A stretch of DNA of 64,000 bases, from assembly GCF_905171775.1 (NCBI RefSeq), contig NC_053489.1:332106089-332170088 (forward strand), given 5' to 3'. The DNA comes from Rana temporaria (taxonomy: Eukaryota; Chordata; Amphibia; Anura; Ranidae). The position numbers and the translations under genes were made by a program. The notes beneath the pieces are model-generated. The model ran no database searches. It saw nothing but the letters and a program-made list of their open reading frames with translations, and had not been told where the DNA came from. This document shows positions 11,001 to 21,683 of this stretch, in pieces. Within the stretch, counting starts at the first letter, position 1; every line of letters starts with the position of its first letter.

Positions 11001-11815
11001 AAGGGGTCTATACATAGTTACGTAGGCTGCGATTCAGATACATTGTCGTTTCTTTGAGCGGGCGTAGCGCATCTCATATGCGCTACGCCGACGTAATATT
11101 GAGAGGCAAGTACTGTATTCAGAAAGCACTTGCTCCCAAAGTTACGTTGGCGTAGCGTAAATGGGCCGGCGTAAACACCGCGTAATTCAAAGTAGCAAGG
11201 CAGTGGGCGTGTTGTATTGTAATGAAGCGTGACCCCATGTAAATGCATGGCCGATTGAAAGGCGCATGCGCGCGCATGCTCAGAATCACATCGCAAATAC
11301 TCCCTAAGATACGTCGGCTCAATGCTTTCGACGTGAACGTAACTTACGCCCAGCCCCATTCACGTTCGACTTACGCAAACGACGTAAAATACGATGCTGT
11401 GCTGACGTTTCCGACGTCCATACCTTAACATGACTTACCCCTGCTGTATGAGGGGTAAACTTACGCCGGACGTAAGCCTTACGTAAACGGTGTAGCTAAA
11501 TCCGACGGGCGCAAGTACGTTCGTGAATCGGCGTATCTAGGTCATTTGCATATTCAACAAGTAAATCTACGGAAACGCCCCTTGCGGCCAGTGTAAATAT
11601 GCACCCAAGATACGACGGCGTAAGAGACTTACGTCGGTCGTATCCTGGCCAAATTCAGGCGTAACTGCCTTTCTGAATAAGCGCATAGATACAACGGCGC
11701 TCATTTGGACTTACGACGGCGTATCTGGAGATACGCCGTCGTAGGTTCTTTCTGAATCCCGGCCATAGTTGGTAATGTTGGATAAAGACAACAGTCCATC
11801 CAGTTCAAAGTGTGT
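11001..11815 (-). mobile_element. CR1-type LINE 3' tail, split by a family D element
   Basis: The flanks of the D element reassemble as the reverse complement of the tail seen at 120-205: ATACATAGTTACGTA on the left and CATAGTTGGTAATGTTGG plus AGTCCATCCAGTTCAA on the right. It is a 3' fragment only; no frame remains. Its strand is minus. Confidence 0.6.
11025..11764. mobile_element. Harbinger-like element, family D copy 2 (inside CR1 tail)
   Basis: Ends GGCTGCGATTCAGA and TCTGAATCCCGGCC are inverted with mismatches. A 3-bp flank pair (GTA/ATA) fits a slightly decayed 3-bp duplication. Inner arms include GGCGTATCTGGAGATACGCC near 11,718. Frames up to 113 codons occur but none resembles a transposase. 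Confidence 0.65.
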
Positions 11816-12651
11816 AGAATACATGATAGTGCTGAAGTGGTTAAGGGTAGACTCAATTTTCTCATATCTTCTCATAGGGAAAACCTCCCCGCTGGTTAAT
11901 TACAGGTATCACTACCCTTGAAGTAGCTGCTTAGTAATTTGGGTTCTCTGTTTTGCACCCTGACTCAAAGAACACCCTCAGCCGCTCTGACAAACTTGGT
12001 TGAATGAAAGTTACTCCAGACATTTATAAGAACATGAGTATAGATACTTGTAACTGTGAATTAGCACCAGAAAATAGACACAAGACTGTTCAGTGGTAAA
12101 TGTACTCAGTGTATTAGTACAGGTTATAATAAATGGTGGTTTAAGGATAAATGATCACACAGAAGGTAGGTTCAGACACAGTACATAGTATAATCACTAT
12201 GCCAAGGTAGCTTAGAATAGAGTTATGAACCACTAGACTGGAATGAACTCATAAATCAGCAAAGCCAGCAATAAACAGTGTATACTGTATAAGCATTAAC
12301 TGCAATGTAAATAATAATACTATAAATAGTCTAGAGTGCACTCTAGGAGAATGACTAGGATATGGTGCAATGTCCCCTGAGAAATACCTCTTAGCATGTA
12401 CCTGGTCATTGAGTTTGACGTGTAGAGGAAGATCTCTCATACAGCTCCAGCTCAGGGGGCACTGGTAGTGAGACAGCAGCCACAGGAGCAGGTATGAGTG
12501 CCTGTAAACAGTCCAGCAGTCTGCATGGCAGCAGTCAGCAGGTAGGAGTGGCAGCAGAGCAAGCTGGTAGCAGATTAGTTGGCACAATGCTTGGCTGGAG
12601 GCAGACGGTAGCAAGGTGCAGGGTCAGACAAGCCGGGTCGGAAACGGTCGG
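11816..12651. other. No recognisable gene
   Basis: Mixed sequence. A stretch at 12,420-12,700 is CAG/GCAG-rich with frames on both strands (up to 121 codons) that show no recognised domain. I treat it as non-coding. Confidence 0.45.
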
Positions 12652-12993
12652 GCAGATCAACCATAGACGACAGACAGCAGAATGGTCAGGTACAAGCCAA
12701 GTCAGCCATGACTAAGCACTGACGCCAGTGCGAAACGTTGGCCATACTGATTTGTGTGGGCTTGCAGTGACCGTATGCACAGTTGAAAATAAAGACATCT
12801 CTTTTAAAGAAAATTTTGGAGTGTGGCTGTCCAGCTTTTGTTCTTTTGTTTTTTGCCATTACCGCATTGCCAGCACCCTGGTGGTTCAACAACCCCTGAT
12901 CATCACGAGGCTCACCTGGAGCGGTGAGAATTCTGTCTGCAGATCAACCATAGACGACAGACAGCAGAATGGTCAGGTACAAGCCAAGTCAGC
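12652..12993. repeat. 55-bp direct repeats flanking a 232-bp insertion
   Basis: A 55-bp sequence beginning GCAGATCAACCATAGACGAC is found at 12,652-12,706 and again, unchanged as far as I can read, at 12,939-12,993. Between them lies the 232-bp element listed separately. The arrangement looks like a very long target-site duplication rather than a simple tandem copy, since flanking sequence beyond the repeats differs. Confidence 0.8.
12707..12938 (+). mobile_element. Small insertion (family H) with a hammerhead-like motif
   Basis: Begins near CATGACTAAGCACTGACG and ends near GTGAGAATTCTGTCT. At 12,719-12,741 it carries CTGACGCCAGTGCGAAACG, which partly matches the hammerhead core (CUGANGA, stem II, GAAA) with one core change. 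Its distal part (GTGTGGCTGTCCA, GCATTGCCAGCACCC, CACCTGGA) recurs at 26,755-26,880. Penelope-like retroelements are known to carry hammerhead motifs, so a Penelope-related non-autonomous origin is an inference. No frame of note. Confidence 0.45.
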
Positions 12994-13059
12994 ACTGGGA
13001 GATCAATCAAGCAGAAACAGGAGGCAGGAGCAGAATTCAAAGACAATCCGGGATCTGGG

Positions 13060-14055
13060 CAGGTAGCAGACAAACGCAGGTCAGAGGGAAAGCCGGATCA
13101 AGATCAGAGGTTACACGGACTAAGGAACAACACACAGAAGCTGCAGACCAAACAGCAATGTGCCCATACTGAAGCCTGTTTAAATTGCCCGCTTGGCACC
13201 AGCATTAGTGACAGATGCATGCATAGATGCACGCATAGATGTGTGAGTGTGCATGCATGCGCCTTTGCTCACAATTATGCACATCTGCCCAGAGATTTGC
13301 CAGTCTGTGCTTGCACATATGTCTGACAATGTTTTTGTGTAGCAGCTGTAAAGGGACAGTTTTTAGTTTAACTTTTCAGCCGGTTAGCATTGGGGCTCAG
13401 TTATACCATTAGTCACAGTCAATAGTCAAAGTCAAGTCTGCAGGCAGCAACCAGGCTACTGGATGGCTGTATGGTCAGTTCCTAAAGGGCTCAGTCTCTC
13501 TAGCTGCAGATAGAAAATTCCTATAGCAGCAGTTCACTAACCCTAACTATATTGCAGCTCATCATCTGGTCATACAGAGTGATTAGTCCACTCTTTGCTC
13601 TACATGCAGGTGACTCTGGCTATTGGCACATTGGCTATTGGCACATCTGGACTCAGCACCCTGGATCCTGCTTAGGCCTCTGATATGTAGAAGTGATGGT
13701 GCGCCCTGAGCAGTGATATGCACTCTCTGGTTTCCCTCATGGTAAGAGTCAAGTGGCAAGTGTCCTGCAGCTCTTTCCCCTCTTCCCAGTAACCTAATTC
13801 TCTGGTACGGTATCCCATTTCTTCCTAAACCCTGCCTGGGGTAAAGTGAAAAAAGTGAAAGCGAAAAATGACTTCATCATTATCTAAACCCAGTCTTATG
13901 TTGGTACTTAAGAGAATCCCAAACTAGTAGAAAGCTTTTAAAAGATGACAGCAAAATCAGAATGTGACTCCTGTGGATACCATGCTGACATAATTATTTA
14001 CAACACCATAATGTTTGCATGGCCAAAGTATTGTGGATACCTGACTATCACACCT
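13060..14055. other. No recognisable gene
   Basis: Includes a short GCATAGATG-type simple repeat near 13,212-13,260. No convincing frame, exon or transposon end otherwise. Confidence 0.5.
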
Positions 14056-14059
14056 GTAA

Positions 14060-14275
14060 TGCCCTGTACTGAAAAAAGTCAGACGGAATTTTTTCATCGG
14101 ATATTCCGACTGTGTGTGGGCTCCATCTGACTTGCATGCTCAGAATCAAGTCGACGCATGCTCAGAAGCATTGAACTTCATTTATCTAAGCTCGTCGTAG
14201 GGTTTTACGTCACCGCGTTTTGGACAGTCCATCGGATTTTAGGCCATCGGAAATTCCGATCGTGTGTACATAGCA
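14060..14275. mobile_element. Family E foldback element copy (short)
   Basis: TAA at 14,057-14,059 and 14,276-14,278 flank a ~216-bp foldback. Right end CGATCGTGTGTACATAGCA is typical of family E; the left end (GCCCTGTACTG) is decayed. The core GCATGCTCAGAATCAAGTCG is shared with the E copy at 28,345, indicating one subfamily. Confidence 0.6.
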
Positions 14276-14279
14276 TAAG

Positions 14280-15360
14280 AGCTTTTGTGTATGTCTCTTT
14301 TTTTGAAAGGTGTTTATTTATAGGTTTTACAGTTAAGCATAGAATCCACAATATAATACAAAAAAAGAATACATGAAAAGAAAAGAAAAAGGGGGGGGGG
14401 ATAACAGGGGGACTGACTATACATTGCCTAGGCATATATATATATATAGTGTATATTTCTTAAAACTGCTAACTGTGAAGCCATACTGTGCATTCCATAA
14501 CAAACTCCAGGTTAGTTTCCAATTGAAAATCACACAAACTTACATTTAAAGGAATACTGCAAACTAAAACACAAGGAACTTCTCTTTTTTAGTCTTTTGT
14601 TTGTACTGGTTGAAATTTAATAAAGATAATTTTAGTGTGCAGTATTTCTTCAAATTTGAGTCTGTGTGACCTATATTGTTATTGTTAATATTTAAAGTAT
14701 ACTTATGTGCTGCTAGGTACCTTTAAATAATAAAAATAATAATTATAGTGAAAAGATATATATGTGAAAAAAATTGCCTCTAATCCAGTGAAAAATCCAA
14801 AATTATATATAAAGAACAACTGCTACCATTCAATAGTGAACTCAAACACTAATCAAAGTATTTATAGAAGTGTATAATAGCACACTTGTTCTATATAATC
14901 TATTCAACAATTGCTTAAAATAATGGAGTACCGACGGATGTAACAGTGTATGGTGATATACAATAAGAATAAATCATAAAATAATCATGAAAAAAAATGC
15001 TCAGCTGCTCAAATGCCCAAAGATCACGGTCCGCAACCACTCAGAAAGAGTAAAAACACTCCATAGTGCAATATTGCCAATGATATACATGTTTTTAATA
15101 ATAACTGCTTATATTTCCATTTAATGACACCCGTATTAGGAAGGAAACTTCAGAACGGGTCACCTTCTCACTGCACTTCCGTACACTGTAGACACGGAAA
15201 GTGATGTCACAGGCTCCACCCCCTGTGATCTTTGAGCTGTTGAGCAGCTGAGCAGTCTGTGGAGTCAGCAAGTGTGGAGCCTAGCAGACATCCTGTAGAC
15301 CTTTTTTTTTCTTTGCTTGACCTTATGATCAGTCCCTGTGGTGAGCGGCCATTTCACTTG
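14280..15360. other. No gene; possible retroelement 3' debris
   Basis: A/T-rich with a G-run near 14,390. The stretch ending GTGAGCGGCCATTTCACTTGG (about 15,340) resembles GTGAGTGGCCATTTCACGAGG at 50,752, so 15,160-15,360 may be part of a dispersed repeat. Nothing coding is seen. Confidence 0.4.
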
Positions 15361-15375
15361 GTAGCAGTAGATGCA

Positions 15376-16064
15376 AGTTTATACCGATACAGGTATTGGT
15401 GCCAATACTAAGCATTTGTACGAGTATTGGGACTCGTGCAAATGCTCCGATACCATGAAACTGATACTTTCAGGCTTGGTTCTTTCAGCTGTCAGCGGGA
15501 TTCCCCCACTGACAGCTGAAATGTTAAAAAAAAGCTGGCAATTATCGGTCATTAAGGAGCAGCCCCCCCCCCCCCGTGTCCTTAAAAATTATCGAGTCAT
15601 TCAGCTGTCAGTGGAGTCCCCTGGTTGACAACTGAAGTGTAAACGGAAGTCCTGGAAAATGGAGCGGTCAAAAAAAATAAAAAGCAATCGGCAATGTTTA
15701 TCAACAACATTGCTCAGCCGAAAGATAAAAATAAACATCTTTTTTGTATCTTACTGTTTTTATACAGATTCGATCTGTAGATGAAATCCGTTTAAAGCAA
15801 CCTGTCAAGTAAAAAAAAATTGTAATTGTTTTTTTATTAAATGTTTGCCTGTTTAACCCCTTATTAACCCTTAATTTACTAAAATCAGCCTTAATTAACT
15901 CCTTATTCTCTTTAAATTGTAAATAACTTATCGATGCTTTGTACCATTGCTGGAAGCTGAAGTATAAATAAATCAGTTGTGGTAGGTATCGGTAATTGGT
16001 ACTGGCGAGTACTAAAAAAGTATAGGTACTCATAGTTGTAAAAAAATGGTATCGGTGCATCCCT
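15376..16064. mobile_element. hAT-like non-autonomous element
   Basis: The right end GGTATCGGTGCATCCCTA is the inverse of the GGGATGCACCGATA terminus I associate with vertebrate hAT elements. The left side has a degraded counterpart (TACCGATACAGGTATTGG at 15,382). Inner arms TTCAGCTGTCAGCGG and CCACTGACAGCTGAA near 15,485-15,522 pair. The 144-codon antisense frame over the right half shows no transposase motif. Confidence 0.55.
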
Positions 16065-16165
16065 AAAATATATATATTGTAATTCATATTCTCTTGCTTC
16101 ATTGTGATCGGGGTAAAATGAAATATGGCCATCAATATTTTCGATTTTTCATTCTAGCTGTCAAA

Positions 16166-17076
16166 TAAAGTGATACTAAAGTCTTGTTTTTTTTGTTATA
16201 CTTACCTGCTTTGCGGTTTTGCCCAGAGCAGCACAGATCCTTCTCTTCTCAGGTCCCTCTTCAGTGCTCCTGGCCCCTCCATCCTGTTGAATGCCCCCAC
16301 AGCAAGCAGCTTGCTACGGGGGAACAGGACCCGAGCCACAGCTCCATGTATCCATTCAGATGCGGAGCCATGACCTGGCCCCGCCCCCTTTCCCTCCTCA
16401 TTGGCTGACTGATATTGATTGACAGCAGCGGGAGCCAATGGTGCTGTGCTGCTGTCTCAACCAATGAGGAGGGGAGTCCCGGGCAGCCGACACACTCCTG
16501 GATCAAGATGGACCTCAGGTAAGTATTGGGGGGGGGGCTAAGGCCTGGTACACACGATAGGATTGATCCGCGAATACGGTCCTCCGGACCGTATCCGCGG
16601 ATAAATCCTCTGAGGATTTTAATCCGATGGAGTGTACTCACCATCGGATCAAAATCTGCGCCGAATTCCCATCGCGGTGACGTGTCGCGCCGTCGCCGCG
16701 ATGATGACGCGGCGACGCGCGCAACGCTGTCATATAAGGATATCCACGCATGCGTCGAATCATTACGACGCATGCGAGGGATGGGTTCGGACGGATCGAT
16801 CCGGTGAGTCTGTACAGACCACCGGATCGATCCGCTGGAGCCGATTCCAGCAGATAGATTTGTTAGCATGTCTACAAATTTTTATTTGCTGGAAATCGGA
16901 AATACCCGCGGATAAATATCCGCAGGAACGTACACACCAGGGGATCAATCCGCTGAAACCGATCCGCTGAGATCCTCTCGTGTGTATGGGGCCTAAGGGA
17001 GCTCACAGAAGTTTTTTTTTTTTTATCTTAATGCATAGAATGCATTAAGATAAAAAACGTCTGCCTTTACAATCAA
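16166..17076. mobile_element. TTAA/'AAAGTGATACTAAAG' foldback repeat (family L) split by family E copy
   Basis: Left end AAAGTGATACTAAAGTC near 16,169, right end GTCTGCCTTTA near 17,060 with decay. The middle has an antiparallel pair (CATTGGCTGACTGATATTGATTG near 16,400 with CAACCAATGAGGAGG near 16,458). A perfect palindrome TTTTATCTTAATGCAT / ATGCATTAAGATAAAA lies at about 17,021-17,056. Non-coding; the 202-codon antisense frame across it is not a recognised protein. Confidence 0.5.
16542..16993. mobile_element. Family E foldback element copy 2 (nested in L)
   Basis: Flanked by TAA at 16,539-16,541 and 16,994-16,996. Ends GGCCTGGTACACACGATAGG and CGTGTGTATGGGGCC. Inner arms GATCCGCGAATACGGTCC and GGACCGTATCCGCGGAT (16,565-16,605) form a strong hairpin. 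The exact 3-bp TWA duplication is the clearest of the E copies. Confidence 0.75.
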
Positions 17077-17079
17077 GTT

Positions 17080-17620
17080 CTAGGCTCCTTTTCACATATT
17101 TATCTTTTATAAATTGGGAGAAGGCATCTAGTATAGAGGCTTACTTTGTTAGCACACAATGCATTGTATAGAGAAAGGTATTTTTAAACAGAAGTAAGAA
17201 TATCGATCTGTGGCTATTCAGACTCCTCAGGCTATTTAGAGTGGTTCTCAATGAATGCCACAATGACTACATGCAGGACAGTAGGAAGAAAAAGTTATTT
17301 ATGTAGACATAACATGTGAACTAATCTCACATCTCAAATTTAATATATCAGTCATCTGCTAAAGGCAGCAATAATATCTCTCTCATAGGCAAAATTAATA
17401 CCTAAACTGGAGTGCTTTTTCAAGCCAAAAAAACTCTTAAAACATTAAAATGATACACTTTATGTTTTTGCAGAGTATTTATTGGCTTATATCATAGACT
17501 TGTCAAAAGTCACAATCTTTCCAATGGTTGATGATTTGGGATAAGTAAAACTGACATTTTTCTGTGCTGAAAGTTCAGCCAAAATTCTGCCTTAGGAAAG
17601 ACAAAATGAAGGTGATTTAG
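17080..17620. other. No recognisable gene
   Basis: A/T-rich single-copy-looking DNA; short frames only. Confidence 0.5.
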
Positions 17621-17622
17621 CC

Positions 17623-18225
17623 CAGGTTCACACTGGAACGTTTTGACATGTCTAATTGGCAGCAAATGCTGTCAATGGCACCATCTTAATTGGTGCAATA
17701 CCGCATCTGCGGTGCTGCATCGATTTAAAAAAGTAGTTTCTATACTAATTTCGGACTGCGATTTACTTTGACATCTGTGCAGAAATCTGCACAGATGTCT
17801 CTGAAATGCATATGAGTTCAGCTGAATTCCCACAGCTCAGTGTTTTTTGAGGCTGTGCTTTTTATGAGGGTCTATTCACATGGCGGTCAACCCAGCGGAC
17901 TGCGCTTTGCTCAGTGGGGGATCGATCCACTAATCCCTGCTGAGCAGGCAGATCACAGGTCCGTCTCCGCTCACTGTGCAGAGACGGACCTGTCAGAGCC
18001 CCACTCTTCTCTATGGGGAGATTGGATGAATTTCATGTTTTCATCTGATCCCATCTGATTTGATTCTCCAGACAGATGGAAAATAGGGTCTCCATCTGTC
18101 TGGATTTCATAGATAGGATCGAATATCGGCGGGTGTCAGCGGACATCCGCCGCTCCATAGAGGTAAATTAAGTTTCCGAAAACTGACAGACGGACCTGAT
18201 CGGAAAGCCTGTGTGAAAGGGGCCT
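17623..18225. mobile_element. One or two decayed 'TTCACAC'-ended foldback elements
   Basis: A left-type end CCCAGGTTCACACTGG at 17,629 and a right-type end GTGTGAAAGGGGCC at 18,211 delimit the stretch. Paired arms occur: ATCTGTGCAGA/TCTGCACAGAT at 17,774-17,797, GGTCCGTCTC/GAGACGGACC near 17,957-17,991, and CAGACAGATGG/CCATCTGTCTGG near 18,069-18,105. Ends do not match each other well, so two elements may abut near 17,865. Confidence 0.4.
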
Positions 18226-18261
18226 TTTCTTGTTTGTTGTATGTTCAGTTTTTTTGTGTTA

Positions 18262-18532
18262 AGCCTCGTACACACGACCGAGTTTCTCGGCAAAAACCAG
18301 CAAGAAACTTGCTGGGAGATATTTTTTTTTGCCGAGGAAACCGGTCGTGTGTACATTTTCGTCGAGGAAACTGTCGAGAAACTCGACGAGCCAAAAAGAG
18401 AGCAAGTTCTCTATTTCCTCGACGGGAATGGAGAAACTTGCCTTGTCGAGTTCCTCGACAACCTAACAAGGAACTCGACGAGGAAAACGATGTGTTTCGC
18501 CCGTCGAGTTCCTCGGTCGTGTGTACGAGGCT
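18262..18532. mobile_element. Family E foldback element copy 3
   Basis: Perfect TTA duplications (18,259-18,261 and 18,533-18,535). Ends AGCCTCGTACACACGACCG and CGGTCGTGTGTACGAGGCT are exact inverse copies of 19 bp. The interior repeats variants of TCGAGTTTCCTCG in both orientations (GAAACTCGACGAG, GAACTCGACGAGG), so it can fold into several alternative hairpins. The 136-codon sense frame is incidental. Confidence 0.8.
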
Positions 18533-18539
18533 TTATTGT

Positions 18540-18935
18540 GTTGTTAATTGATGTGGGTTTTTTAATGTGTTTTTTACAGCAAGCAATAAAAAGGTCAGAA
18601 AATAGTAACATAAAACATGTTAAAAATATGTGCACTTTAAAAAACGTTTAGTGTTACTGTGTAAGAAAAAAAAGGCCAAAATAAGCACAAGAAACACAAG
18701 GTAAAGGACTGAGATTTTTTTCAATTATTATGTTTTTGTTATATATTTTTAGTTTTTACCTGATCATTATAATTTTTTTGATGTTCGTGATCACATAACT
18801 TTTGTTTACAAGCCATGTGATCACCAGGTCATTATAGAAACCATGATCACATGGATTTTGTCAATAAAAGTCATGATCATCCGTGTTCACATGGCTTAGG
18901 TTAAGCAAAAAAAGCCATGCTACAAATGCTCCTAA
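18540..18935. other. No gene; GATCACATGG-rich stretch
   Basis: Contains several variants of GTGATCAC/CATGATCACATGG (18,786-18,895) in both orientations, so it may be the remains of a small foldback element. No coding frame. Confidence 0.4.
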
Positions 18936-18939
18936 CTTA

Positions 18940-19148
18940 AGGCTGGGTTCACATATTGGAGTTTCCCAATGGAGCCAGTTCACACACCTCTGGGGTGGCT
19001 ACTGTCTGTATTTGGAAAGGGTCCTGTAAATCTTTGGCTCTGAATCAGATGCAAATTCAGGCAGAAATTCAGGCCTGATTCCCACCTGATTTGGTGAACT
19101 GGGACCCCCTACTGTGAGCAACAGCCGCAGCATGTGTGAACCCAGCCT
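18940..19148. mobile_element. 'AGGCTGGGTTCACA'-ended MITE
   Basis: Left end AGGCTGGGTTCACATATTGG after TTA (18,937-18,939), right end CATGTGTGAACCCAGCCT before TAA (19,149-19,151). The exact inverse 14-bp ends and TWA flanks place it with the family E-like elements. Paired TTCAGGCAGAAATTCAGGCC repeats occur inside (19,055-19,078). Confidence 0.7.
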
Positions 19149-19224
19149 TAAAGCCTAACTCCATGTTTACTTATACTTTAAATAGTTTGAGCCAATCTAG
19201 GCCCAAACAACTTACTTCTTTAAC

Positions 19225-20560
19225 CAGGGGCGTACCTAGAGCATTTGGCACCTGGGGCCCATCCTATATCTGGCACCCCCCCCCCCACTGTAAAATATAA
19301 AAACACCCACAAGAAAACTGCCAAGATCAGCGTTATGGAATTCAGATTTTAAATGGCGCTGTTGGCTGCCGAGTAAACCGGAAGTGACAATGTGCTGTCG
19401 CTTCCGGGTTTCTACATCGGAGAACTGATCAAAGGCAAATCCGGCTTTGTTCCGGGTCTCTAGCCAGCCGGCTGGTGGCTCAGGTCTCCTGGGTGGAGCT
19501 GTGGGGGGATGGGGACGTCCCCTCCCGCACCTTGTAATAACAGCCAATGTTGTTCATCCATTGCAGCCAGTGACAATAGATGGGACAGGGCAGAGGTGTC
19601 AATCACTCAGGTGTGAACAGATCCCACATTTTTTGACAGATCGTGCCACGGTCAGGGAAGTGGAGAGCTGGACTGGAGCTGCCATGCCATCAAACGCAGC
19701 CACTGTGCCATAAATTATCACCACTGTGCCATGCCATCAAACGCAGCCACTGTGCCCATCAACTGTCGCCACTGTGCCAATTGTCACCACTGTGCCCTTT
19801 AATTGTTGCCACTGTGCCAATTGATGCCACTGTGCCCTTTAATTGTCGCCACTGTGCCCATTGATGCCACTGTGCCCATTGTTGCCACTGTGCCCATTGT
19901 CGCCACTGTGCCCATTGATGCCACTGTGCCCATTGTCGCCACTGTGCCCATTGTCGCCGCTGTGCCCTGTAAAATGCCCCTCCCCGCGCCCGGCACTTAA
20001 CTTTCTGGGGGTCAGCCATCCTCCTTCCACGTCCCTCGATGTCTTCTCCCGCCCTCGATGACGCTTCAGCCAATCAGGTTACCGGTAACCAGAACCGGTG
20101 AACCTGATTGGCTGAGACGCCTGTCAGTCTTATCCAAGGAACGCACCCCCCGTACGTCCCTTAGATAAGTTTCCGGAAGCCAAATACAGCCTGAGGGCTG
20201 TACTCGGAAAGCCTATCAGAGCCGCTGGCTCGGATAGGCACTTCCACGCAGCCAACCAGCTGCCGTTATTCCGGTGGCTGGCACTCATCATCTCCGGCCA
20301 TCTGAATAGTCGGCGGCAGCGGCAACAATAACATAGATTCATGCAATGCATGAATCAATGTTATTGTAATCAGTGGTGGTGCGAGAGCCAGAGGGGATGG
20401 CGCTATGGCGCCCTCTATAGACGCACCACCACTGAAGTGCACTGCATACTGTATTAGTTCATGCTACAGTTTATACAGCACTGACAGCTGGTGCATCAAT
20501 TAGTTAAAGACAGAGGAGTACCAAGCCGGAGCGGGGGGGTGTGATCCGCCCCGGGTGCCA
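19225..20560. mobile_element. Composite repeat with 'GGCACC.GGGGC' ends, minisatellite and palindromes
   Basis: Left part GCATTTGGCACCTGGGGCCC (19,239) has a loose inverse near 20,538 (CGCCCCGGGTGCCA). Between them lie the 18-bp minisatellite, palindrome arms CAGCCAATCAGGTT/AACCTGATTGGCTG (20,068 and 20,100), ATTCATGCAATGCATGAAT (20,337) and a 64-bp foldback with CAGTGGTGGTGCG/CGCACCACCACTG ends (20,371-20,434) that looks like a small hAT-type MITE. Boundaries are tentative; no gene is supported. Confidence 0.4.
19694..19975. repeat. 18-bp minisatellite (GCCACTGTGCCCATTGTC)
   Basis: About 14 units of an 18-bp motif with variants GATGCC, GTTGCC, GTCGCC before ACTGTGCCC. Because 18 is a multiple of three and the unit lacks stops in several readings, both strands show spurious open frames made of hexapeptide repeats (for example ATVPID or MGTVAS). 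The first few units are irregular (CATGCCATCAAACGCA interspersed). Confidence 0.9.
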
Positions 20561-20599
20561 TACATTGGGGGGGGGGTGTCAGTGGCCGGGTGACATTGC

Positions 20600-21007
20600 T
20601 ATGGGGGTGAAAATCAGGTGACACTATCTAACAGAATCCTGAGGACATCCTTGGCTCTAGCTGCTCTGTTTAGTATTATTTCTGTTAGCTGTAACACCCC
20701 CAGCGCTGCGGCCGAAATCGTATGGTCTGGTTACTGTTTTCCCCTACTAGCTCCACCCACCACGGCTGAGCAGCCGAGCTGAGTGTGTCATCATTCAGCG
20801 CAGGGGGGGGCTGCTGTTACACACTGTGTCCACACTATCTTCAGGAGTCCCGAGGTGAGCTGGTGATAGGGGGGTGTGTGGGCTGTGAGAAGAGGCTGGA
20901 GGAGTGTGTCTGCCCTGCCATCCTGACTGTGCTGGTCTGATAGAGAAGACTTAACGGACGATTCTCTTCTTGAGATTTGTTGTTTACAAGTTAAAAACAG
21001 TTTTCAG
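20600..21007. other. No recognisable gene
   Basis: GC-moderate sequence with G-runs. No element ends, promoter or exon recognised. Confidence 0.4.
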
Positions 21008-21089
21008 AACCCCCAAACATTATATAGAGAGAATAAAATGGAGGTCGTTGCAATACTTTCTGTCACACCATATTTGCGCAGCGGTCTTA
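21008..21089 (+). repeat. Dispersed repeat G, left part (host of LTR insertion)
   Basis: CCCCCAAACATTATATA, GAATAAAATGG, GTCGTTGCAATACTTTCTGTC and GCGCAGCGGTCTTA match 40,818-40,919 almost base for base. It continues after the LTR element at 24,757. Identity of this repeat is unknown to me. Confidence 0.75.
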
Positions 21090-21682
21090 TGTCATGGACC
21101 TTGAGATATTAAAGTGTTTCTACTTGACATATGTTACACAGGAGAGGGACATTCAATGCAAGGCTTTTGAAATGCTAAGTGGAACCAGCTTGCGAAATAC
21201 CTTTTATTGTGTTCTGCAGGTTAAGAGCGGGTGTCGGAGTCAGGCCGTCTAGCTGGAACCAGGTTATTGTGTACATTGATTACCCCCTGGGGCTTCTGTC
21301 TCAATACACAAGTCTTTCTATCCAAGCTATTGGACCAATCCCTGTTGACAATTTCAAGTCCTCATTTGCATGGTCAAGGGGGACCTGAGTGAAGACTGGA
21401 TATACTTTACAATTGACCAATAGGAAAGCGGTTGTTGGGAGTGGGATGTTCCAAAATTCTGTATAAAAGTGTGCTGTGTACTTGAAATAAAGAGTCCTGC
21501 TTGAACTTACATACAGCCTGCCTGGTGTTTGTTCTTAATGGGTCTGAATGGCACATAGCTGTAGTTCGGACCCCGGAACCTTGGATGACTGGACCATCAG
21601 ACGCTGCAATCTGCAAGCTGACTCACTGGTAGCAGAGGAGTGTCGGGAGAGCAGGACCTGGGCGAGGAAGGATCTCGTCACA
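21090..21682 (+). repeat. 5' LTR, 593 bp
   Basis: TG...CA termini. A TATA box (TATAAAAG, 21,462-21,469) and polyadenylation signal (AATAAA, 21,486-21,491) are only 24 bp apart, implying a long U3 (about 400 bp), very short R and a U5 of roughly 170 bp. Frames within it are incidental. Confidence 0.93.
21462..21491 (+). promoter_or_regulatory. LTR core promoter TATA box and overlapping poly(A) signal
   Basis: TATAAAAG followed at 24 bp by AATAAA. In the 5' LTR the TATA box would direct initiation around 21,490-21,500; in the 3' LTR (24,531 and 24,555) the AATAAA would direct cleavage shortly downstream. The same two motifs serve opposite ends of the transcript. Confidence 0.7.
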
Positions 21683-21683
21683 T

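Noticed and set aside
12249..12614. 121-codon antisense frame
   Set aside because: Low-complexity CAG-rich DNA; the product is leucine-rich by composition with no clear signal or domain.
15701..16135. 144-codon antisense frame
   Set aside because: A/T-rich, inside a hAT-like non-autonomous element, with no transposase signature.
16261..16869. 202-codon antisense frame
   Set aside because: It crosses the junction between a foldback repeat and a nested family E element and follows their palindromes; no protein motif.
19694..19975. CRISPR-like array
   Set aside because: Contiguous 18-bp units without unique spacers in a vertebrate-type genome; it is a minisatellite.
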